From Crossaster papposus (lineage: Eukaryota > Echinodermata > Asteroidea > Velatida > Solasteridae), in contig JBAIAA010001148.1 in NCBI GenBank assembly GCA_037893245.1, positions 62,001-126,000 on the forward strand: DNA of 64,000 nucleotides, read 5' to 3'. Positions 1-12,539 of this stretch are shown here, one piece after another (the stretch's first letter is position 1; every line of letters begins with the position of its first letter). The position numbers were made by a program, and so were the translations under genes. Below the pieces are notes generated by a model. It was not told the DNA's origin. It searched no databases and saw nothing but the letters and a program-made list of their open reading frames with translations.

Positions 1-247
1 GTTTGGCAGGTTTAGAGATGTTGTTAGTACAAGGCCTGTTCGGGTTTGGCAGGTTTAGAGATGTTGTTAGTACAAGGCCTGTTGGAGTTTGGCAGGTTTA
101 GAGATGTTGTTAGTATAAGGCCAGTTGGAGTTTAGCAGGTTTAGTACTATTGTTAGTACGAGGCCTGTTGGAGTTTGGTGGGTTTAGTGGTGTTGTTAGT
201 ACAAGGCTTGTTTAAGTTTAGCGGTTTTAGTACTGGGGTTAGTACAG
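1..247. repeat. 43-bp tandem repeat, right part of a family B element
   Basis: About five and a half copies of a 42-44 bp unit (core GTTTGGCAGGTTTAG, then GTTGTTAGTACAAGGCC). Divergence rises rightward and the array ends at GGGGTTAGTACAG near 247. The reverse complement of the core word occurs inside the family B element at 10849-11331, so this is probably the right half of another B element whose left end lies before the window. Not coding. Confidence 0.75.
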
Positions 248-441
248 AAGCAATGATCAGGGCAAAGACAAAGTATTATATTTTTATGTTTTGGCTCTTT
301 CTTTTCCCATTTTACATATTTTTTTTCTTCTTCTGATATTTACAACTGGGATTACATTATCACATTATTTACATGGTTGCATGCACGATGGCTTTAAGCT
401 ACAGTAGTGATGGCTATTTCACAATATACTTGACTGTGTGT

Positions 442-1660
442 TTACGTATGATAAACTTTGAAGCAAGGAGCAGCACACAAACCTAGTTTCTTCTCTCATG
501 TTTTCACTTGCACAAAGGACGCAACGCTTGAGGGATTTAGCACGCTTCCTTGTTGAGGGTAATTCAACAGGAAAGTTTCTTCATATCGGTCTAGCTGGAC
601 CGTGAAGACCGCGTGCTCTACCTCAAGGCGATATGAAGGGATACTTGGTAATCGGAACTCGAAGATTTTATTTGTTAAGGCTAAACGAAAACTCAAAGGT
701 GTCAGTCCCACTCGGTTCTTTGAACACAAGATCGGAGTTCACCGGCCAGACATCCAGCAGATACAAGAAGAGTTTCTTGTGCCACTTGATGAAGATCACT
801 GAGCGGAGAGACAAGCTAGTTGATCTGCAATGTTCACGCCTTTCATGCCCTTGTTGTAGTCGATTACGGACTGAGGTTTGTTGATGGGATTCCTTCTTCC
901 GCTTGCCGCAGTCACCCATTGCAGCAGTGTGCGTTGTAGATAGAATGCGAACGTCTTGTTTTTTCCAGACTTGTGGCAAGTAGGCCGTCATCTGAAGAGT
1001 GAAAATCAAGTTCGTTTCTTTCAGTCGTTCAGGAAAACGATGTACCCCAGGAAAACAACGTACCCTTTGCTAAGAAGATCAGCGTTCAAGTCCAGTACAA
1101 TCTTTGCCTCTTTTCCGTTGCAGTTTGCACAAGTCTTTGTGCATATTCCTGTGATTCTTTCTAACTGTAGCGACGACGTTTAACATTAGTTCCTCTGCTG
1201 TGTAATAGTTCCTGGGACTGGGACGGGCTGCTGAAGCTATTTTCCAGGAAAACGTTGTACCCCTGCCGAGAAGATTAGCGTTTAAGTCCAGTACAATCTT
1301 TGCCTCTTTTCCGTTGCAGTTTGCACAAGTCCTTGTGCATATTCCTGTGATTCTTTCTAACTGTGGCGACGACGTTTAACATTAGTTCCTCTGCTCTGTA
1401 ATAGTTCCTGGGACGGGGAAAGGCTGCTGAAGCTATTTTCCAGAAAAACGTTGTACCCCTGCCGAGAAGATCAGCGTTCAAGTCCAGTACAATCTTTGCC
1501 TCCTTTCAGTTGAAGTTTTCACAAGTCCTTGTGTGTATTCCTGTGATTCTTTCTAACTGTGGTGATGACGTTTAACATTAGTTCCTCTGCTGAACGGCGA
1601 TAGGCTGAAGCAATTTTCCAGGAAAACATTGTATCCCTTGACGAGAAGATTAGCGTTCTG
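442..1660 (-). pseudogene. Decayed piggyBac-type (PGBD-like) transposase
   Basis: Read on the minus strand from high to low coordinate, pieces of a piggyBac transposase appear in the right order but in different frames. They are a VRKN...KDL...KLQRKRGK segment (repeated, about 1660-1030), KKQDVRILSTTHTAAM near 1000-910, INKPQSVIDYNKGMKGVN near 880-830, SVIFIKWHKKLFLYLLD near 805-745, then KRCVLCASEN and LCAAPCFKVYHT (the cysteine-rich C-terminal domain) ending at stop 444-442. These match the known family order: DDE core, the DYNKGM...VD motif, the KWxKKLFxxLLD segment and the terminal zinc-binding domain. At least four frameshifts separate them, so it cannot be made as one protein. The N-terminal half is missing or unrecognised. 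It lies upstream of the first SAFB exon seen, probably in an intron, antisense to SAFB. Recognition is by motif memory, not a search. Confidence 0.8.
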
Positions 1661-1665
1661 GCTGG
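1030..1665 (-). repeat. About 196-bp tandem triplication of a transposase segment
   Basis: The phrase GATYAGCGTTYAAGTCCAG recurs at about 1077, 1273 and 1469, with a shorter last copy starting near 1646, giving periods of about 196, 196 and 177 bp. On the minus strand each unit encodes the same VRKN...KDLCKLQRKRGK stretch of the piggyBac pseudogene. The period is not a multiple of three, so the expansion itself breaks the reading frame. Confidence 0.8.
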
Positions 1666-1795
1666 AGTGTCAACCTTGTCTTGTCTCCTTCAAGCTGGCC
1701 TCGAACCCACAACCTCCAGGTTTACCCACAGGCCGTGAATTCATCCCTTTGGACCATGAGGCCACAGCACTCCACCAAAGGCCACAGTCTTATTT
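1660..1795 (-). mobile_element. tRNA-derived SINE-like fragment
   Basis: On the minus strand there is an A-box-like TGTGGCCTCATGGTCC (about 1772-1757) and a B-box-like GGGTTCGAGGCCAGC (about 1705-1691), in tRNA spacing but without a foldable full tRNA. A second copy of the same head, with matching GTTGTGGGTTCGAGTCCAGC, occurs at about 38790. It is a SINE head rather than a working tRNA gene. Confidence 0.5.
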
Positions 1796-2055
1796 TAAAT
1801 AGACTACATGTCTAATGTTTTATTATAATTAACATGGATAGCAGTAATTAGAGAAAGTATATATTCAAATTAAATTTACAAATTGTTAGAAATGTTAGTG
1901 AGAAGTAAGAACTCAATCTCCTTTTAGATGTGTATATTAATGTGACATTTAAGATGAAAATACAACTCTCAATGAAGTTAGTTGTAATAAGGGCTGTCCT
2001 TCTGATGCATCACAAAGTAAAAGTTATAATATAATATATTTATCTTTTTTCTTAG

Positions 2056-5000
2056 CCAATCTTCAAGTGGAAACAATCTGCCAAAAGACAACAAAGGTAT
2101 GCGAAACTCTATTTCCTTATTTTAGCGAAGTAAGGAAAGAAAGTGGTACACACTTGAGCATGAAATTCTTATTTGTTTAATTGATCAATCTTTTACAAGT
2201 TCCTTTAAAAGAGATTGATTGATACCACAGTAAGGCTCGGGATATTTGAAACTGCTTTTTCAGGATGTGAAACATTTTTCGGCATTATTACTCAGGTTAA
2301 GTTTTAGGTTAAGTTTTTGAAAAAATGTATAATTTCTACGTGCTTTCAAGGATTTAGATGAAATTTGAATGCAGTTGCCCTTGGGTGGCAGTCCTTTTTT
2401 CTTTCTTTTTTTAATTTGGATTACTGAGGTCATGCGTCATGCAGGGGTCATTACGGGTGATTGTCAATAATTTCTTTGTCTACAGAATTTGATGGATTTT
2501 AAAGGATTGATCCTTGGGTGAGGGTTCATCACAACTCTTTCGAAGTAGGGATCAAAGGTTGACCTTAAACCAAAAAAACACATAGGGATCCACTACAGGA
2601 AAAGGCGGCACTCGTGCACGGACCACTTGGTATAAGTTTGTTTGGGGTGTTATTTTTGTTGTTATTTTAGTTTTTGTTGTCTGATTTCATCTTCAGGAAC
2701 CAACCATTACATATTATATTTTACTTGTTGACGTAGATCCAAAAGGTAGCTCCGGCAAGTGCAACATTTGGGTGAGTGGCCTGTCCAAGGAAACCAGAGC
2801 GGCAGATCTCAAGACAGCCTTCAGCAAGTACGGCAAGGTGAGGCCAATTATCCAATCTTCATCAATTGCTGAGCCTATTATACTGCAGAGGAACTTGACA
2901 TAGAAACTCAACAGAAACTTCTTAAAGGCGCCACTGCGCAAAAAGTGAAGGACCTATCGTTTGAAATTCAGGCCGTGTTGAATTACTTGGCTACGGCTAT
3001 GTGAAGTGGCTACAGTCGATACCATAGACTCGTGTGGGATTTTAAGCTGTAGCCGAGTAAATTCGGACGGGACTTGTGACTGGACTTGTGAAGGGATATA
3101 TGTAAATGGACTTGTGAAGGGATATAAATAAAGTCTGATGACTTATTGGCGAGTTGTGATATAACTTGTCACAACCTTTTTGAACCAAAATGTTCAGGTG
3201 ATCGGAGCCAAGATCATATGGAATGCCAAACTCCCTGGCCATCACTGTTACGGATTTCTGTCCATGTCCACCAATGCGGAAGCATCTAAGACCATCGACG
3301 CTCTGCACCGTACCAAGTTGCATGGTCGCTCCATCGATGTGACTTGGGTAAGACCAATTGCATAAGACCAATTGCATCTATTAGCTGGAAAATAAGCATC
3401 TATTGCAAGTAGCTCCAGATTCTCCCAACATGAAATACATGTACACCCAATCACGTACACGTAACGTTAGCTATACAAATGACAGTGCAGTTGCAGTTGT
3501 CCCTGCCTCTTAGGTATTCTTTAAAGTTTGGCGGGTTTGTTGGGTAAGTTTTTTGTGTATGTTTGTTTTTGTTGTTTGTTTTTTTAGGTTTTTTTTGGGG
3601 GGGTGTGGGGGGTGTTGTTTTTGAGCACTCAACCACCCCCTGTTCATCCCACACGCAAGCACAGTCTAATACCCGTGACGCTTTTTTCTGTGATCGTGTC
3701 TGAGCAGTTTCCGCGCACTTTTGAAGTCATTGCCAAACGAAACCATAGACTCACACGAAGCAACTTGTACTTGTGTTCGTCCACATTTCTACTGATCATT
3801 TGTTTGCAAAAGCCTAGGGAGAAAATAAAGAAAGTTAAACCGCTGCTACTGATTTCCAAGATGCTAGTGAGAGCAGACGAGCTGGTCTAATCCTACCGTG
3901 ACAGGACGCACTACTTCAAAATGCCTGATCCGCTATCGATCACTAGCATATTGGGCCAAGACAAAATTGTGATATGCCTGCAACTACATCAGTGAGAACT
4001 CGTGGGGAATTGTGACAGAATACAACACAGGTTTAAACAAGAGAGTTTGTAAAAAGCATCACACAAGCTCTGGATCATGAATATGTATGATGAGAAACAA
4101 TGATCCGGTACGAGAAAATGGACCATTGGAATTCTTAAAACCATCTGTGTCTTTTTGTGTTTGCAACCAGGCTCGTAATCAAACAGCTGGATCTGTCATC
4201 CAGAAGTCTTCCGCGTCAACAACCTCCACTCCACCGACCAAGAAAGACGAGAAGGAGATAGCAGTCCCCAAGAAGCCAGTAGCCGAACCTGTCGCCAAGG
4301 AAGCCAAAGATGAGAAGAAGGATGAGAAGAAGGATGAAAAGAAGGATGAAAAGAAGGATGAAAAGAAGGATGAAAAGAAGGATGAAAAGAAGGAAGAGAA
4401 AGCTCCTTCCGCCCCGAGGAAAGATGACAAGGAGCTAACTGCTAAGGAGGCAGCTACGGCTGGAAAAGAGGTTGACAAGGAAAAGGAAAAGAAGCCGATA
4501 AGAGGAACCAATACAAGTGTTGACGGTAACAAAACTGAATAGAGAAAAAAAGAACTGCTGGCTTTGCCATTATTAAAGAGACTTTATAAATGAAACCACA
4601 AACTTTCAATCGGGAATCAAATCAATATGTCAATTGAAAATAGTAAACTTTGACGTAATGATCTGGTGCTCTGCAATAGCAACTTACTTTTAGATAAGCG
4701 AGTTGCTGTACCAACTACATTCGACAACTGCCTAATTGTGAACCCCAACTGAATTTCTTGAAAGCGATGCAATCAAACAATATGCAGTTGATGAAATGGG
4801 TATATACTGACTCATTCCCTTCCAACGTTTAAAGAATTATACCTGTTCAGTAAAATTTCTTTATTTATTTCTTGTTATCATACAGGCAAGAACAACAAGA
4901 CACCGCCATCACGTAGCTCTGATACGTCAAAGAAGAATGAAACTTTGATAGGGAAAGAATCTTCCAAGCGATCAAGCTCCCAGTCCGAAAAGGACAAGAA

Positions 5001-6591
5001 AGATAAAGTCTTATCTCTGGATGAGGTAAAAGAGCAGCATCGCCAGGAGTACCAGCGACGACGAGAGAAGGAAGAAAGGGAGACTGAGCGTCGGCGGGAC
5101 AGGGAGAAGGAGGAAAGGATCCGAAGAGAGCGGGAAGACGTGCAGAGGCGCTACCGGGAAGAGTTGAGGAAGCTCCGCAAAGAGAGGGAGCAGTTAGAGA
5201 GTGAGCAAGCCAAAGTAGCGAAGGAGCGGGCTGAGCACCAACGCCTCGAGAAGGAACGCCTCAAAATGGTCCAGGATCGGGAGAAGTTGCAGCGAGAGCT
5301 GCAAGAGTTCCGCAAGACGGAGATTCAGCTGAAGATTGACCAGCAGCGGCTTACTACACTCAAGCGCACCTTGGAGACCCAGACCTTGGCAACTCAGCAG
5401 GCTGTGGCTCAGCAGGCAGCGGCCCAGCAGGCTGCGGTACAGCAGGCCGCAGCACAACAGGCTGCAGCACAGCAGGCCGCAGCACAGCAGGCCGCAGCAC
5501 AACAGGCTGCAGCAAAGCAGGCTGCAGCTCGGCAGGCTGCAGTACAGCAGGCTGTGGCACTGCAGGCCGCAGCACAGCAGGCTGCAGCACAGCAGGCTGC
5601 AGCTCAGCAATCCTTAGATCCCTACAGCAACGACCGCAAACGGCGGGCCATGATGCAAGAAGGTATGACGGGAATCTTCAACAATACAACCCCTTCAGAC
5701 ACCAGACTGGTGGTGGCTGTTGGGGAGCGGCACAAGGAGAAGTATGGTCAGCGGCAGAACCAAGGGGGAACCCAGCAAGATCACAACCAAGGACAGTTTG
5801 GCAATCAGCAACAATCTGGGTTTGGTGGTAACGGTGGCAGCGGTGGTATGCGTGATACCACTACAACCGGCCACAACAGGGAGAATTCCAACCAACGTAG
5901 GGATGATAGATCACGCTCTGATGTCGAAAGGAGATACGAACCAGGGAGACGCAGTGATGACAAGCATGGTGATAACCGTCAGAGGTCAGCCAACCGGGAC
6001 AGCGATCCGTCAAGAAATGATGGCTCCAGGAAGAGAGGGGATAGCTACAGGAGAGATGAGGGATACAAACGTATTGAAGAACCCATCAAAAGGTTGGATT
6101 CCCGGAGGGAATCAAAAGATCACCATGACAGAGATGAACGCAGAGCGGCATCTAACCAGCAGAGCACAAGATACCAGGGATCAGGTAGTGGAAGGGGGGG
6201 AGATGGTTCCTACAGTAGTCGGGATTCGCAGAGAGATGCCAGAGATTTCAAAGATGATCGGGATAAGTCAAGAGATGGCACCTCGGCAAAGATGCCTTCC
6301 CAAAGCGGAGTCAGTAGCGACTCGCGAGATGGCTGGAAGGAAAATCGCGACGGAGGCAACTGGAAGTCAAGCATGGGTGGAAACCAAAGTTTGGTTCGCT
6401 CCATTGTATCTGGTGGGGGGAACCAAAGCACGGGTCGTTCAAATGTATCTGGTGGGTTTGGCAACTTCCAGCAGCAACAGAAGCAAGATTTTCCCATGCA
6501 GTCCTCTGTTCAGAGTGTGAATACCAGAATAAGTGGAACTACCGCACTCCTTGGTCGAGGTGACTTCATGATGAACCAGCAACAGCCACTT

Positions 6592-6623
<32 letters not shown>

Positions 6624-7095
6624 GCAGCATCAGAATCAAGGCAGCATCCTTGGCGAGCCACCAAGCCAGGAGTCGGCGAGTTGGCCTCCTAGTGGACTGG
6701 ATTCCTCCGTCAATCGTGGCGGAGGGTCCGGTTCCCTTGGCATGCAGAGCACGTCGCACATGTCCAACATGATGAGCCAGAACCAACCCATGGGCTCCAT
6801 GATGAACACCCAGAATACCATGGGGAGTCAGTTCATGGGTGGGGGCGGTGGTGGCATTGGAGGAGGCACAGGTGTTGGTCTTGTGGGTAACATGGGTGGT
6901 GGTGGAGGCGGCATGATGGGTAACATGGGGGGAAGTATGTCTGGAAACATGGGCATGATGTCCCAGAGTTCCATGGGTGGCAGTGCTTTCTTGGGAGGCA
7001 GTCAGATGCCAATAAATTCAGCTGGTATCAACATGGCCTTGGATCGACTGCAACAGCTGCAGCCTGAAAACAGATTCAGTACCCGCCGATTCTGA
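2056..7095 (+). CDS. SAFB: SAFB/SLTM-like scaffold attachment factor (5' end outside window)
   Basis: Nuclear RNA- and matrix-DNA-binding protein of the SAFB/SAFB2/SLTM family, which acts in chromatin organisation, transcription and splicing. Exons: 2056-2096, 2737-2837, 3198-3347, 4171-4525, 4886-7095; all have GT-AG borders and phases that fit. Exons 2-3 encode one RRM split at its middle, with RNP2 IWVSGL and RNP1 HCYGFLSM. Exon 4 is Lys/Glu-rich with about seven DEKK repeats. The last exon holds an Arg/Glu coiled coil (about 5040-5340), a Gln-Ala repeat (about 5390-5610), an RD/RS and RGG-like region, a poly-Gln run near 6590, a Gly/Met-rich tail, and ends in STRRF, like the TRRY end of human SAFB. 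The N-terminal SAP domain is not visible and should lie upstream. The small 41-nt exon is the least certain. Introns are 360-823 bp. Confidence 0.88.
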
Positions 7096-8760
7096 GACGA
7101 CTGTAGAATGATGAGGCATCTTCCTCTAACAAAAATTGCGCATGAACACAGGTAACGTTGCACCATTTGTAATTAAAGAGAAATAAAAATAAGCGGTTCA
7201 ATTGTTGTGCGCTAATGATGTTACATGTAAGTGTGTAATTATATTTAGACTATTACACTTTTCATTGTAGCAAAGTAAATCCAAATAAAACCGTTGTAAG
7301 ATTTGAATGGTCCACTTTTGAATTACATATAAACCTGCTGTAGTGCTCTAGTAGTTTTAAAATATTATGGAGAAATAGCAGGCTGTTGTAAAAACTGTTG
7401 CCAGTCTTATCTGAAGATTGATTTTTTGTTCTGATCCCACATGCTTTTATTTTTTGAAATACACAGATACTAATTACACAAGTTAAGTTTAGTGCATGTA
7501 CATTGTATTTCTGTGTTCCCATTGTATTTCTGTGTTTCTCATTTATAACAGAGCAGGTAATTGAAATTTGTGATTTTGACATTATTTAGCCATTACCTGT
7601 CGGTTTTATTTTTAAAGATTAACACGACACATTCATAGTGGAGTTTGTTTTGACCATGTTGAAGTGGTATAGAAGGCCATTGGCAAGTTTTCTGCACCAA
7701 AAGCTGTAAACATGTTTGTATATTTGAGCTTAACGGAAGGATACACCATTGGAAATTGCTTGAATTGTGAGGAATGGGTGGGCTACGTTTAATTATCAAA
7801 GGATATGAATATGTGGTTGGCCCGTTTTAAACACTGGTTATGGCCCAAGCAGCTGAAGGCAAGGATATATCTGTGACCAGGTCCCACCGAGTCAATTTTA
7901 AACATACATTGTACTTGTTTATAGTAGACACAGATTTTCCAATATTTTTTTCAACAAATTTACCTCTGGCCCTATCTAACGGAAATAGCTGATTAACAGG
8001 TTTGCTTCTAGCCAAACCTAAGTTCTTGTCTTTGTTGCCTGTTATAGGATTGTACTAGCGGTACGGGTGTAGTTTTTTTTACATGTTCAAATAGTTTGTA
8101 CGTGTACACAGTAGTTGTAGAAGCTGTAAGATAAGGAAGTAGACCAAACTCAATTGTTTTGGGGGAAATGGAAAATGTAGATTCTGGAATTGTATCCCAC
8201 ATACATGTAATTGTTAAAGCTGTAACAGATCTTGCTTAGCATGCCGTGGTACAGATGCATTGCATACATATGGTTGTATTAATTAGCAAAACGCTGGTGG
8301 GAGGGTACACCATTTACAATAAGTGAACTTTTTTTAAATAAAATAAATAAATCAGTGACTCTGTCAAACATTCTTTAGATTTTGAGACCCTTTTCTTCTT
8401 CAAACAATAAAACTTGAAGGAGTTGTTTAATGGCAATAACATGAAATGTCTCTGTGCCGACTGTATGTGGATAATGTAAACAGCTTTGAAATTTAAACAC
8501 ACTTAGGTTTTGTTTTTGTAATGAAAATCTTGCTTGCAATTGACATGTCATGTGATTTAAAACCAGACATTTGAAATACTTTTGATTAAACGGTAAAATG
8601 TTTTAGGAAAGGTAACAAAATCATGACCTCACTTTAATTATTTGGATTAGCTTGTTAGATGTTTTAAATTGTTTGCTTCTGTGAGTTTGCTTTAGAAATA
8701 AACCTGCCTTAAAAAAAATCCAATAGTGTCTTATTAAATATTGAGCCTTTCACCCCCAGC
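7096..8760 (+). other. SAFB 3' UTR and flank
   Basis: AT-rich noncoding sequence after the stop codon. AATAAA-type poly(A) signals lie near 7183 (AAATAAAAATAAG), 7285 and 8696. A degenerate piece of family A (GGAAGGATACACCATTGG) is at about 7735-7790. No coding potential recognised. Confidence 0.5.
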
Positions 8761-10844
8761 AGTGTGGTTGCATATTGTGATGCCATCCGAACGGTTTTTT
8801 TCTGTTCTCTATAAAAATAGGCCCCCCAAAAAAAAACATGTTTAGCGTCCCTGTCCGCTTTCTTTTATGAGGCCGCCTTCTTTTATGAGGCCGCCTTCTT
8901 TTTTCCTTTTTCTTTTTTCAATTGAAAAAAAATGATAAATTTTATTATCTTTTTAAGAAAAAAAAAATAGATCAAATTTTTTGACTTTAGCATCACTGTT
9001 TACATGCTGTGGACTTAGTAGGTACGTCTGTTGGAGACCATCTTCAAAAATAGTCTGGCAGGTTGTCTTGAAAAATGTTTCGGGCGGCCATTTAAAAAAC
9101 AAACGAAAAAAAGGCCCTTTTTTTTTCTTTTTTTTTAAAGCCTTGAGAGACAGTGCAAAAGCAAGAAATAGGAAACTGATTGATGTGCATGTTCTTATTT
9201 TGACACATCATTGCACATAGTTTTCCAAATTGCGTGGTAGTTACACACGGCGGAATTTTTTTACAGGAAATAAACAAGATTCATTCTGATCTTAGTCCTT
9301 TATGCATGTTCCAGATTAAACAAAATATTTGTAATGAATAGACTGAGCCACTGGCTATAGAACTTTTACATCTGGTTGATTTTGTTTTCTATAATACTTT
9401 GTTTTTACGAAGATATGAAATGGCCATAAATATGGTCGATAGGTCAAACTTAATTTTACAATATATAGAAATATGCACAAGAAAAGTAGAAAAAGCATTT
9501 GACCCTAGCGTACAAGTTGCTCCGTGATTGGCTCATTGTCGGTAAGAGAAAGCCTGGCCCTAAAAATCCCTGTACTGCATGTCAGTGCTCTTGTATTATG
9601 ACCGAGGGTCGAAACACAAAACAAGGGGAACGAAGAATCTTTGAAGGACGGTTTCTTTGTCCGAATGTAGTCCTCGATCGTTCGGGTAAGCATGAGGTTT
9701 GGTTATACATGTAGTACAGGAATAAAGGAAAACACAATAGGGTATCTTTAGTACTGCAATTTTACACAACAGACGCCCACACAGATTATGGTTTGTGAAT
9801 AAAACTTTTAATCCCTCATTTGAGAAACGTATTACAATATGAATTCGAAGTGAATTGTGACCTATCCTTCCTCGACTTCAAAGGGAGTCAAGTAAGTGAA
9901 GCTTTTAAAATGTCCTTATAAAATCTCAAGAAAAAACTCCTACACTTGTTAATTTCCTCCTATCAGTCTCAAAGACAGCAGTAAGAAACGAGCAGTTTCA
10001 AATTTGAAACTTCTTGTGCTTTGTATGTTTTGTATGCCCAAAACAAAAACCAGTCAAACCTCTAGAAAATACATTAGTTTCTTCATACTGTACCTAAATT
10101 TGTGTTTCAAGGGCTATAGTTTCCAAGAAATAGTAAATAAAATATTAGCTTCAATAAACTGTAATTTACAGAATTAAATATGGCTGAATTAAACAGGTTT
10201 TAGAAGCACTCAATAAACATGCGACATGAGATCTGAAACGAGCCTGGGTTCATACTCAACACGGATGCGAATTTGTGACGTCACAGGGAGTTTTCGTGCT
10301 GTGACTTTGAAAAAGTTGAACACATTTCCCCTCCGGCAAATATTCACAGTTAATGTTTTGTGATGTCAAATTCGTAGCGCATTTGCTGAAAGTATAAACA
10401 AGACTTTAGTTTGGGAAGTTTTCCTAAGTTCAATATTTTATTGATTCATCTTTTTGCATGGACTGTGATAAGGTGCACTGCTATAATCGGTCTCGTAAAA
10501 AAACCACCAGCCCTGGTATTGTTTGCACAAAATCATTCTAGATCTAGTAACAAGTTTACAACAAAATTGTAGGTTTAGCAGCCAGTGTCACATTGTGATA
10601 CGTGTATGTAATTTGTTATTTACATGGCTGGTTAAGGGCTCAATTCTATTCATGCAGAGATATAATATTATCAAACGTCACTTCAGATGTCCATCATAGG
10701 TCCTCCGTCGTTCAACAAGTCAAACCTACAAAAGCAAAAACATACCAAAATAAATATTAAAAACTGAAATGGAAATTTGTTTGATAAGTATTTAATGACA
10801 ACAGTGACTCAGTTCAGCACACATTCCCAAAACTCAAAATGATT
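8760..10844. other. Intergenic, low complexity, no gene seen
   Basis: Contains A- and T-runs (8823-9140), a short tandem TTCTTTTATGAGGCCGCC near 8862-8905 and otherwise unremarkable AT-rich sequence. No exon, RNA gene or bounded element recognised. Confidence 0.5.
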
Positions 10845-10848
10845 TTAA

Positions 10849-11331
10849 CCCTAACCCCCTAGGCTCTCGCACTAGGAAGCATACCAAACCTAACAAACTT
10901 CAACAGCTCACACATGTTCAGTAATTTTTGGTAAACTGTACTGAACCTAACAGTACTAAACCTGCCAAACTCCAACAGTTGAAGTTTTATTGACTTGGAA
11001 CGGTGATAACTGGCCAGTGGTATTATGTGTTTTAGTGGGGACACACATACAAGGTGCAAGTGTACATACACTTACAGTTGACCAGGAACTGTGCCGTGAC
11101 CATGTGGGTCACTCACGTATAAATGCCTGTGCATTCTCAAAATTTCTAACATTTTGACAAGTCTCATGCCTTTCTGTCCTGAACCTCACAGAATTCAACA
11201 GGGTCTCCCTGGGCCTTTGGTACTGAGTCAAACAAAGTCTAACAACAAGTTGTTACGGTTTGGTACCAAACCTGCCAAAACCTAGCGAAAGCTGCAGTTG
11301 GAGTTTGATGGGTTTGGGGTAGTAGTTAGGG
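10849..11331. mobile_element. Family B element (TTAA-flanked, telomere-like ends), copy 1
   Basis: TTAA at 10845-10848 and 11332-11335 flank a 483-bp body starting CCCTAACCCCC and ending GTTAGGG. The interior is scattered copies, in both orientations, of a word related to CTAAACCTGCCAAACTCC. The TTAA duplication and CCC...GGG ends are the usual piggyBac-superfamily signature; no coding capacity. Confidence 0.75.
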
Positions 11332-11605
11332 TTAAAACCCATCCATAATTCTATAGGCCATGACAGCAAAGGGTTTGCCACAAGAGTGTGCCCATTGCCA
11401 AACAAGTTGCTTTGCAAAACCAACCAAAGTTTTTCTACCAGTGACGACTGTTATCCCTAACCACTTCAGTGATTTACTAGGAACACTCTTGGAAAACCCA
11501 ACACCATGGTATTAACTTGACACCCAAACGGTTGGATTCTAATTACGGTGGTATGCCGGACCCTGTGTATAATCAGTTTACAAATGTACTAGGTAAACCA
11601 GTTGT

Positions 11606-11743
11606 ATTCCAGTCCAGGCAAACTCCTTTCATAAAGCGTCACAAGTAACTGGAGGAACACTGACGAAGGAATGCTTTTGTAGCACTTCATTTCAATAAAC
11701 TAGTGACTTTAGACTGAAAGACTTGTGATGGACTTGTAGGGAC
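11606..11743. repeat. Dispersed repeat J, copy 1
   Basis: Shares an ordered set of phrases with 41195-41425 and 59230-59480: CCTTTCATAAAG, CAAGTAACTGG, a CATTT(C/G)AATA block, CTAGTGACTT, GACTGAA(A/G)GACTTGT. It abuts the left TTAA of the family A copy at 11748. Function unknown. Confidence 0.6.
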
Positions 11744-11747
11744 TTAA

Positions 11748-12539
11748 AGGTAGGATACACCATTGGTAATTGCTTGAATTATCATTAACCCTAACCCTCC
11801 CAAATCCTCCAAATTCCTCATTGCAAAATGCAGGATTTTGCAGGATTGAGGTCACTTGGAGTTTGATGCATTGCAGGATTTTGCAGGATTGAGGTTACTT
11901 GGGGTTTTACCCCTGCAGGAATATGGAGGATTCAGGTTATCAGGCTGAATGTGACACACAAGGATTTTGCAGGATTGAGGTCACTTGGAGTTTGATGCAT
12001 CGCAGGATTTTGCAGGATTGAGGTTACTTGGGTTTTTACTGACTGCAGCCAGGGCAAGACTGCAGGATTTTGCAGGATACAGGCTGTATGGTCACCAGTG
12101 ACCAATATCGGAGGATTTTGCAGGATTCAGGTTACTTGGAGTTTTAACAATTTAGGAATTGGAGGATTTTGCAGGATTCAGGTTATGTGTAAGTAAAAAT
12201 GTGTAGGGAGTTAGGGTTAATGGGTAGATTTGGGGGGTTGTATTTCATAGTAAATATCGTTTAACTGACCTGTCCGAAGTTTTACAATCATGGATGCCGA
12301 GAAAAGCACGAAAAACAGCGTTTGTTTTCAACCGGCGTTGGGCAGTTATTCTTATGTTAGCCGGACGGCGATCGCGAATTTTTCTTTATAAAATTATATT
12401 TTTCGGAATAATTACAGTATATCTAGCGCAATCATTTTGCTGGATGCCTAGAATCATTATTTACTTTCAAATGAGTAAGATATTTCTTAATAATTCGGTA
12501 GTAAATATTTTTGATAACTGCAAATGGTGTATACTACCT
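11748..12539 (+). mobile_element. Family A element, copy 1, split by a family B insertion
   Basis: TTAA at 11744-11747 and 12540-12543. The body starts AGGTAGGATACACCATTGG and ends with the inverse GGTGTATACTACCT. A family B element (11789-12216) interrupts it after GCTTGAATTATCA. With that removed, it aligns along its length with the copy at 37431-37811. The interior carries the conserved CGGACGGCGATCGCG block. An apparent 94-codon reading frame here is only element sequence. Confidence 0.75.
11789..12216. mobile_element. Family B element, copy 2, nested in family A
   Basis: TTAA 11785-11788 and 12217-12220 flank 428 bp starting CCCTAACCCTCCC and ending GGGAGTTAGGG. The interior is an irregular tandem of GGATTTTGCAGGATTGAGG and variants ending in GTTACTTGG. 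The order of insertion is clear: A first, B later. Confidence 0.85.

Noticed and set aside
5194-5610. 138-codon Cys/Leu-rich minus-strand frame and similar frames opposite SAFB
   Set aside because: Shadow of the Gln-Ala repeat on the plus strand; SAFB frame has clear homology.
10845-10865. True interstitial telomere at TTAACCCTAACCCCC
   Set aside because: Only one or two telomere-like units occur, always at element ends next to TTAA and paired with an inverted copy, so a transposon end is the simpler reading.
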